This document shows positions 63,937-64,000 of a stretch of DNA of 64,000 bases, in pieces. Position numbers and translations under genes: made by a program. Origin of the DNA: Pseudomonas sp. (GTDB lineage Bacteria; Pseudomonadota; Gammaproteobacteria; Pseudomonadales; Pseudomonadaceae). Numbering within the stretch: position 1 is the stretch's first letter; each line of letters starts with the position of its first letter. The notes under the pieces are model-generated. The model did not search any database and was not told the DNA's origin. It worked only from the letters and a program-made list of their open reading frames with translations. The stretch spans positions 181,880 to 245,879 of the forward strand of contig NZ_JAGIBG010000004.1 of the NCBI RefSeq assembly GCF_017744435.1. The letters run 5' to 3'.

Positions 63937-64000
63937 GCAGGCAATCGACAAACAAAAAAGCCCAGCGCGAGGCTGGGCTTGATGCTGTTGCCGGTCGATC

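Larger units (their letters stand above)
63773..64000. repeat. Large inverted repeat running off the right edge
   Basis: Bases 63773-63872 and 63901-64000 are inverted copies, 99 of 100 identical (one mismatch, 63863/63910), around a 28-bp loop. The arms contain the ttgC terminator, a REP unit and the last two bases of the ttgC stop. Identity reaches the final base of the window, so the true extent is unknown. Confidence 0.95.

Overview
The window is high-GC chromosomal DNA from a fluorescent pseudomonad, most likely a member of the Pseudomonas putida group. Evidence: the ttgR/ttgABC efflux locus with its operator, a near-canonical phaG, the algU-mucA-mucB-mucD cluster without mucC, and at least nine copies of the P. 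putida-type REP element (arms CGCGGGTAAACCCGCTCCCAC). Almost every gene has a familiar Pseudomonas core or shell counterpart. I see no prophage, insertion sequence, integrase, CRISPR array or rRNA operon; the only RNA gene is one tRNA-Gly(CCC).

Layout. 1-2.5 kb: truncated PtrA-like exported protein divergent from a heavy-metal-type two-component pair. 2.6-12.6 kb (minus strand): housekeeping/envelope-stress block reading algU, mucA, mucB, mucD, then lepA, lepB, rnc, era, recO, pdxJ. 13-17.3 kb: nadB, ygfX-sdhE, ygfZ, an HDOD protein. 17.4-25.1 kb: tricarboxylate uptake system, tctDE divergent from opdH-tctC-tctB-tctA plus an AbrB-type membrane protein. 25.1-31.4 kb: ung, an acyl-CoA hydrolase-like gene, a Tyr-rich lipoprotein, a diguanylate cyclase, a CWC cysteine-rich protein, rsuA and phaG. 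31.5-37.7 kb: tRNA-Gly, a SulP transporter, a glycerophosphodiester phosphodiesterase, a DUF4917 protein with SIR2-like motifs, a methyltransferase and a TPM-domain protein. 37.9-45.8 kb: bglX, then a sensor/sigma-54 activator pair (DctB/DctD type) followed by its probable target, a ketoglutarate-type MFS carrier with a sigma-54 promoter, and a four-repeat membrane protein. 46-57 kb: small metabolic, regulatory and exported genes, including a tandem 13-residue-repeat secreted peptide, an AraC regulator, two LysR regulators with divergent partners, an oxaloacetate-decarboxylase-family enzyme and a DHA2 exporter. 57.1-63.8 kb: ttgR and ttgABC.

Regulatory logic visible in sequence: two AlgU-type promoters upstream of algU; a direct/inverted repeat between tctD and opdH; paired upstream activator sites plus a -24/-12 promoter for the MFS carrier; the TtgR operator over the ttgA promoter; and several perfect palindromes between divergent genes (266-298, 47843-47882, 50598-50620, 55406-55422) that no annotated feature explains.

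Best leads for something undescribed: the secreted protein with six copies of an AEDGFDxT motif at 46144-46470, which resembles the single AEGGAER motif of the PtrA-like protein at the window start; the SIR2-like motif set in the DUF4917 protein; and the 100-bp inverted repeat that runs off the right edge just after ttgC, which is either a real inverted duplication or an assembly fold-back.
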